DNA of 64,000 nucleotides from Owenia fusiformis (Eukaryota > Annelida > Polychaeta > Sabellida > Oweniidae), in contig CAIIXF020000001.1 of NCBI GenBank assembly GCA_903813345.2, positions 34,319,366-34,383,365 of the forward strand, written 5' to 3'. Shown one piece after another: positions 59,246-64,000 of the stretch. The translations under genes and the position numbers were made by a program. Under the pieces are notes generated by a model. It searched no databases and was not told where the DNA came from. It saw only the letters and a list, made by a program, of their open reading frames with translations. The first letter of the stretch is position 1; each line of letters starts with the position of its first letter.

Positions 59246-60260
59246 ACAAGGGGTGATCAATAAGTAATGGACGCTTTTTTACATAGATGCTTTTTATTGA
59301 CCAATCTCTTTAATTTTTTCACCAGCGATACATCATTCAATTTTCTATCAACTCTGAAGATTTGGAGACAAAGCATGAAATATATTTTGATATTTCTTTA
59401 TTTCTGTGAAGGAGGTATAGGTACCCCGGGACTGACATAACGTCACACATTCTGAAGCTATTTAGCTCATTTAACCTGCAATGCAGTTTAATGCAAGTTG
59501 AACAAAACGAACCATGATGGTTATGAATTACACAATTCGATACGCCATAATTGATTTTGAATATTTTGTCATCACTTTGTGGCATCCATGTCACCTTCAT
59601 TCTACAGGGCCCTCTACATAGGTTCCATCAAGTGCTACACTCTCCTCATTATCCTCTTAACCCAAGATTGAAAGACAAGGCCGAATCCATTCTCTGACAT
59701 GGTAGCAAGCAGCAGTTACACGGCTGGTTTTATTTCATCAATATCATTAAACCTGCACTTTTAGTATAGAAATAAATAAGTAATGTGTGGCCAGATCTGG
59801 ACTAAAGGCTGCATGGGCCAAGGGGTTCATGTTCATGTTCAGGTCCAGGGATATTGTATCCTGCATAGTTTGAGATATTTGAGCAGGGGCATTATCCACA
59901 TGGAGTACGGTGTTACCTCCTCTTACTAGCCCCTTCTTCCACAGTGCATTCTCAAATCAACCTGCAAACCCTGACCATACAACATTTTGACATCACAATA
60001 CTATAATCTTTTATATGTTACCAAAGGCAGCATGATATTCGAACAACACAACTCTTTTGGCATATCAAAAACTTCAAATCTAACTGATATGCTAAATTGG
60101 CATTACTTCAGAATATGTGACGTAAATGTCGGTCCCGGGGTACCTGTACCCCCTTCACGAAAATAAAGATATATCAAAACGCATTACATATCTTGTCTTC
60201 AAATCTCCAGAGTTGATAGATAATTGAAAGGTGTATCACTGGTGAAAAAATTATCATACT
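59246..60260 (-). mobile_element. Dead mariner-like element
   Basis: The left end TACAAGGGGTGATCAATAAG is a mariner-type terminus. The first ~230 bp recur inverted at about 60,105-60,260 (blocks GGTACC..TACC/CCCGGGACTGACAT and CTCCAGAGTTGATAGA), but the last ~80 bp of that side are lost. A degenerate transposase lies between. Confidence 0.65.
59597..59965 (-). pseudogene. Mariner transposase remnant
   Basis: The minus strand encodes, with stops and shifts, the second-aspartate block VDNAPAQ (about 59,915), then SPDLATHYLF, and the C-terminal signature VALDGTYVEG (about 59,625) just before a stop at 59,597. In active mariner transposases the third catalytic Asp lies within the PDLAPSDY-type block. 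Here the block is shortened and that Asp is gone, so the enzyme is dead even apart from frame breaks. The N-terminal DNA-binding half is missing. Confidence 0.8.
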
Positions 60261-61617
60261 CCATAATTCCAATGTCATTTAAGCCTGATTTGGTACAAAT
60301 GTCAAAGCATAACATCAACTCTAAAGTAGATTAATTCAATGAAAATTAAAAATTTCAAAATCAACAATTACCGTGCGCCATCTTAGATGCGAAGGTAACA
60401 ACCGTTTCCTTCGCTTGGTACTGATCAGTGTCCTTGCTCTGTTACAAATTTTCATTGCCCTCTGTTTGTAACCCCTCCCTCCTTCTCGATTAAGGCCATG
60501 AATATGAAGATGATTTAGAGGTAATATGAGAAATACTAGTGAAGAGTTGTTTTATGATAAACTTAATGATAATGTTAATGTTTTATGATAACTTAATCCA
60601 AGTCATAACTGTTAATAGTATGCAATTCACACCAGCATGAGATGACATAATACTCAAAGGATGGAATGGTTCATTACTTTTCAATTGCATAATATGGCTA
60701 AATGACACCCTGACAAATGTATTAATCAATTTTAACTCATAGCTCTTGATCAATGGAACCATTCATATTCTAGGTACAAGTCAATGAATACGACTTTGAC
60801 AAACTAAAAAGACTAAAGACCTCTAGGACTTAGACAAAAGGTTAATTTGACCATTGATGACCTATGATAGGGAAGGGTCATGATAACACTTATATAAAAT
60901 ATTTAAAGTATCTAATAATGATAATGAACATATTACAATGTTACACAATGTTGGTAGATGCTAATTAAATGTCAATTGTTGTTAGTGTAATATGTATTTT
61001 TCAGTTAATGCTGCAACAATTAGACAAGTACCAAAAAGTGCCACGCCCACTTTTCCCTAAAAGCAGTTGTGTGTGACAACATTTTATAAATATTATAAAT
61101 TTATGGGATTATTATATCAAGTTTTTAGTGCTTTAGTGTGAATACATACATATTAATTTAACTTTTGACAAAGTAGCAGCCACAAAATCCAAACAGATTT
61201 TCAAACATTTCACTTTGAGAACTAATGGACACATTTGGGACGGGGTCAAATTTAGAAGATTGTGAGATATAAATACTGTTTCCTTGGTTACCATATAAAT
61301 CAGAGATTGGAAATTTCTGGCACTGACTAACCATGGCATGCCCTACCCACTATAAAACAATGAATATCTGATATGCATTAGTATTCTTTTTATTGGATGG
61401 TATTAAAGTACCCCCAAGGTTTTGTTGGGGTAGGGGTATAAATTGGCCTGAGGGCCTTCTGCCACCCCTACATAAAGTCCAACTACCCAGAAAGTGTCCA
61501 GCATAATCATACAGATTGTTTGAAATATGTTGGAATGTGTGACCTTTCATGAAAAGAAGAATGTATTTCTAGAGCACTTCTACAGAATAGTCCACAGTCT
61601 AATGGTCTTCATTGCCC

Positions 61618-62153
61618 AAAAACCTACATACGATCATACAAAGCCAATTGAGCATTGGAAACCACCTAATATGTTATACTCAAGCCATAATAATGTATTT
61701 TGAATTTGCGGTAACGTGAAAAATTGATGGACGGTTACGCGAACCTGATTCAAATATGAAATCCAGATTCATTATCATTAATTTTGTCATCTTCATCAGT
61801 ACTTGATCCTTAATCTTCTTTTGCCTCTTCATTGCACGCTATCTTTTGCACTTTCATTGGTTTCATAAATAAAGCAAACGACAGTTTTTTTCCTTGCTCT
61901 ATAGAGGCTGAAACAAGAGCGTCTCTTGGGAGTCCTGAAAACAAATATAGGAAATTCCTGAAAACAAATATAGGAAATTCAATATTCTATTTCTTACCCA
62001 TTATAACAATAACATGGAAAGAGGCTATAAGATGTACAGGCATGTAACTGTCCGCTAAATATCTAATGTACAACTAATACAATACGTTACCGTCCATAGA
62101 ATTCGATAGAAGTCATACGTAGTCGTCTAACGACATTGCGTTTGAAACCTTGT
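61618..62153. other. Short inverted-repeat patch, no gene
   Basis: GATGGACGGTTACG at about 61,729 and its near-complement CGTTACCGTCCAT at about 62,086 may bound a 370-bp element. It holds a 23-bp tandem duplication (CCTGAAAACAAATATAGGAA) at about 61,935-61,980. Confidence 0.4.
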
Positions 62154-62275
62154 TAGACTCCAGATTGAAAATTGATTGATTGTAAATCTGGAGTCTATTG
62201 CTTTTGCCTGTTTTCTTATTATTAGACTCCAGATGAAATCTGGAGTCTATTGTTTTTGCCTGTTTTCTTATTATT
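62154..62275 (-). mobile_element. Two stacked hairpin modules of the 13,891 family
   Basis: First hairpin: AGACTCCAGATT, an 18-base loop, then AATCTGGAGTCT (62,154-62,195). Second: AGACTCCAGAT-GAA-ATCTGGAGTCT (about 62,224-62,248). Each is followed by ATTG(C/T)TTTTGCCTGTTTTC and TTATTATT, and the next module begins right after TTATTATT. Looks like successive insertions into the same microsatellite end. Confidence 0.6.
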
Positions 62276-62326
62276 AGAATGCCGGTTTCGAAGAAACGGC
62301 ATTCTATAGTTTTCGCCTTTTTCTTA

Positions 62327-62358
<32 letters not shown>

Positions 62359-63515
62359 CCACGCAAGATTTCTCCGCACACACCGACATGTCAGCTAATT
62401 AGCATATACCATCAACCTTGACATGTTCCTGGGCTACAGGGAAATGCCTTCATTTTTTTAATTAGCCCCTCCCTAATTAGCCAAGGTCAAATCGCAAATT
62501 TTTACATTTTTGCACGTACAAGGAGTAACCATTTTTATTTTTTACCCAAAATTTGCATCTGCCATCCCTCACAATTGCCATTTCACATATATTCCGGGTT
62601 TTAAAATTGGGTGCCCCAAATTTAAAAAATGGGGCACCCCAGTGGGGCAAAATTTGAAAACTGTGTATCCGATCCCAATTCTGAGCAGATATAAAGAATA
62701 GAAGCCCCTGATTCCAAATATGCTTTCGGTTTTGGAATCCGACCTCTGAGTGACCTTGAAAAGGTCAACAAGTTCAAAAATCAAAATCGCTCAAATTGAT
62801 TCCAAATTGGTACCATTGTATTACACTGTACTCGGATAGAGTAAATTAGGTCACCATTTTGACCTTGACCTTTGACATTGACCTTCAAATGACCTCAAAG
62901 TTGAAAACTAGGATTTTCATTCCAATTCTTTGCAAGTATGAAGTATGGATGTCCCTGATTCTAAATATGCTTGTGGTTTTGGAATTTGACCTCCGGGTGA
63001 CCTTGAAAAGGTCAAAAAGGTTAAATTGCTAAAATTGCTCAAATTGATTCGAAATTGGTACCATTGTATTACACTGTACTAAACTAGAGTAAATTAGGTC
63101 AACATTTTGACCTTGACCTTTGACCTTCACCGTAAAATGACGTAAAACTTATTTCTTGTTTTACCTGTTCAAGGAGCCGCTGTAGTTATTTTTTGCATGC
63201 CTTACTCTTCCCATTTAACATATCTCTAGGGTTTATAATTTGGGTGATTTTCATTCCAATTCTTTGCAAGTATGAAGTATGGATGTCCCTGATTCTAAAT
63301 ATGTTTTCCTAATCTATATAGGGGGCACGCGACAGCGCTTTAAAGCGCGTCTGGGAGGATAAGGGTACGGGTTTTTAAATTGAGTGCTAAAATTTCAAAA
63401 ATATGGCAAAATATGATATCAAATATGCTTTCGGTTTTGGAATTCGACCTCTGCGTGACCTTGAAAAAGGTCAATTGTGCACCGAATTTGCTGCTGCGGC
63501 GAGGAACGGCATTCT
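62276..63515 (-). mobile_element. Hairpin-ended element with a different terminal sequence
   Basis: The left end is a hairpin of arms AGAATGCC..GTTTC and GAAAC.GGCATTCT (62,276-62,305), then ATAGTTTTCGCC and a (TTA)n tract. The right end is AACGGCATTCT (63,505-63,515), one inverted arm without a hairpin. The layout is the same as at 13,891-14,648 but with unrelated terminal bases. The body contains many TGACCTTGACC/AGGTCA motifs and tandem-like blocks near 62,700-62,890 and 62,920-63,130. Non-coding. Confidence 0.5.
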
Positions 63516-63518
63516 ACG

Positions 63519-64000
63519 AAATCGCCCCCGTGGCGATTTTAAATGTCTAGTTATTTTTATTCTTCTTCTTTTTCTTCCTCCTAACAGATTTTCTCTCCAA
63601 CTATAACATCTTACTTAATCCAACTTACATGGTTAACTGAAGACTGTATTTGGCTTTCTGGGAAATTAGGTCAAATTTTTATCTAGGTCAAAGGTCAAGA
63701 ACTAGGTCAAATCTTACATTTTCAACATTCTTCATCATATCTTCGTCAATATTCTTCGTAACTCCTTCATCTTTCTTCATTGTGTAGCTTAGAAAAAGGC
63801 GAATCAAAGATATGACATCAGAATTTTGATTACTCTTACCGATTTTGAGATATGGTGTCCGGAAAGTAGGTCAGAACAAAAAGTTCTCCAAATTCAACAT
63901 ATGAGTTATGAAATAAGTGTAGAATGATCTCAAAAATCCGAATCTGCAAACCAAATTTAGATCGAACTTCCGGTTCGGAAGTTATGGCGTTTTAAAAGCT
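63519..64000 (-). mobile_element. Third hairpin-ended element, cut by the window edge
   Basis: Starts with hairpin AAATCGCC-CCCGT-GGCGATTT (63,519-63,539), then a pyrimidine tract (TTATTCTTCTTC...). Its body is clearly related to 14,030-14,560: GGGAAATTAGGTCAAATTTT, ATCTAGGTCAAAGGTCAA, ACTTCCGGTTCGGAAGTTAT. The other end lies outside the window. Confidence 0.5.

Larger units (their letters stand above)
55903..61617. mobile_element. 5.7-kb element with roughly 700-bp inverted repeats
   Basis: The left arm (about 55,903-56,615) and right arm (about 60,870-61,617) pair through many blocks: GTCACACATTCCAACATATT, GGTAGTTGGACTT, ACCTTGGGGGTACTTTAATA, AAAAGTGGGCGTGGCACTTT and ACAATGTTACACAATGTT-type sequence. 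No gene of its own is evident. A G-run lies at 58,316-58,331 and a hairpin at about 57,675-57,750. The centre contains a mariner remnant. Large inverted repeats with no surviving transposase suggest a gutted DNA transposon. Confidence 0.65.

Overview
The window looks like AT-rich nuclear DNA from an animal, probably a marine invertebrate. A mollusc, brachiopod or similar lophotrochozoan is my best guess, but nothing here fixes the phylum. Signs of a eukaryote are the LINE, Ty3-type, mariner, hAT-like and Academ-like elements, tRNA-derived sequences, poly(A)-type tails, and the lack of operons or tightly packed genes. I found no confident multi-exon host gene. Almost everything recognisable is transposon-derived, and many elements sit inside one another.

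Region by region. 1-6,550: mostly unique AT-rich DNA, with one local duplication (914-1,559) and a promoter-like cluster near 3,850-4,014. 6,555-13,720: a satellite-like array split by a mariner-type element (6,896-13,160, TA duplications). That element holds a composite tandem-repeat element (7,148-8,720) and a dead, 5'-truncated L1/Tx1-type LINE (8,991-12,662, 13-bp target duplication). 13,891-20,040: a hairpin-ended element, four copies of a roughly 0.5-kb repeat, and a second copy of the composite element. 21,777-35,638: a Ty3/gypsy-type retrotransposon on the minus strand (gag, protease, RT, RNase H, integrase), with three reading-frame breaks. Candidate LTRs lie at 21,777-23,163 and 35,107-35,638, the first interrupted by a MITE with 123-bp perfect inverted repeats. 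Between gag and the far candidate LTR lie foldback elements, MITEs, a tRNA-like sequence and other repeats.

36,280-43,725 is the most interesting unit. A single uninterrupted 1,482-codon gene lies between long, diverged terminal inverted repeats. The protein appears to join two N-terminal CCHC modules, a possible RNase-H-like core, a FEN1/XPG-like nuclease and a C-terminal tesmin/TSO1-type CXC domain. This resembles an Academ-like DNA transposon or a gene derived from one.

44,000-64,000: dispersed and tandem repeats, a 451-bp hAT-like MITE, a third copy of the composite element interrupted by a foldback element that itself holds a 1.6-kb hAT-like element made largely of a CCCGTAAAA-type minisatellite, a LINE endonuclease fragment, a 5.7-kb element with roughly 700-bp inverted repeats containing a dead mariner transposase, and a cluster of hairpin-ended elements at the right edge.

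Only gag, the main pol frame and the 1,482-codon gene are long open frames that could still make protein. Their internal components (nuclease plus DNA-binding domains; gag plus RT, RNase H and integrase) are those needed for transposition. No CRISPR, bacterial or metabolic system is present.
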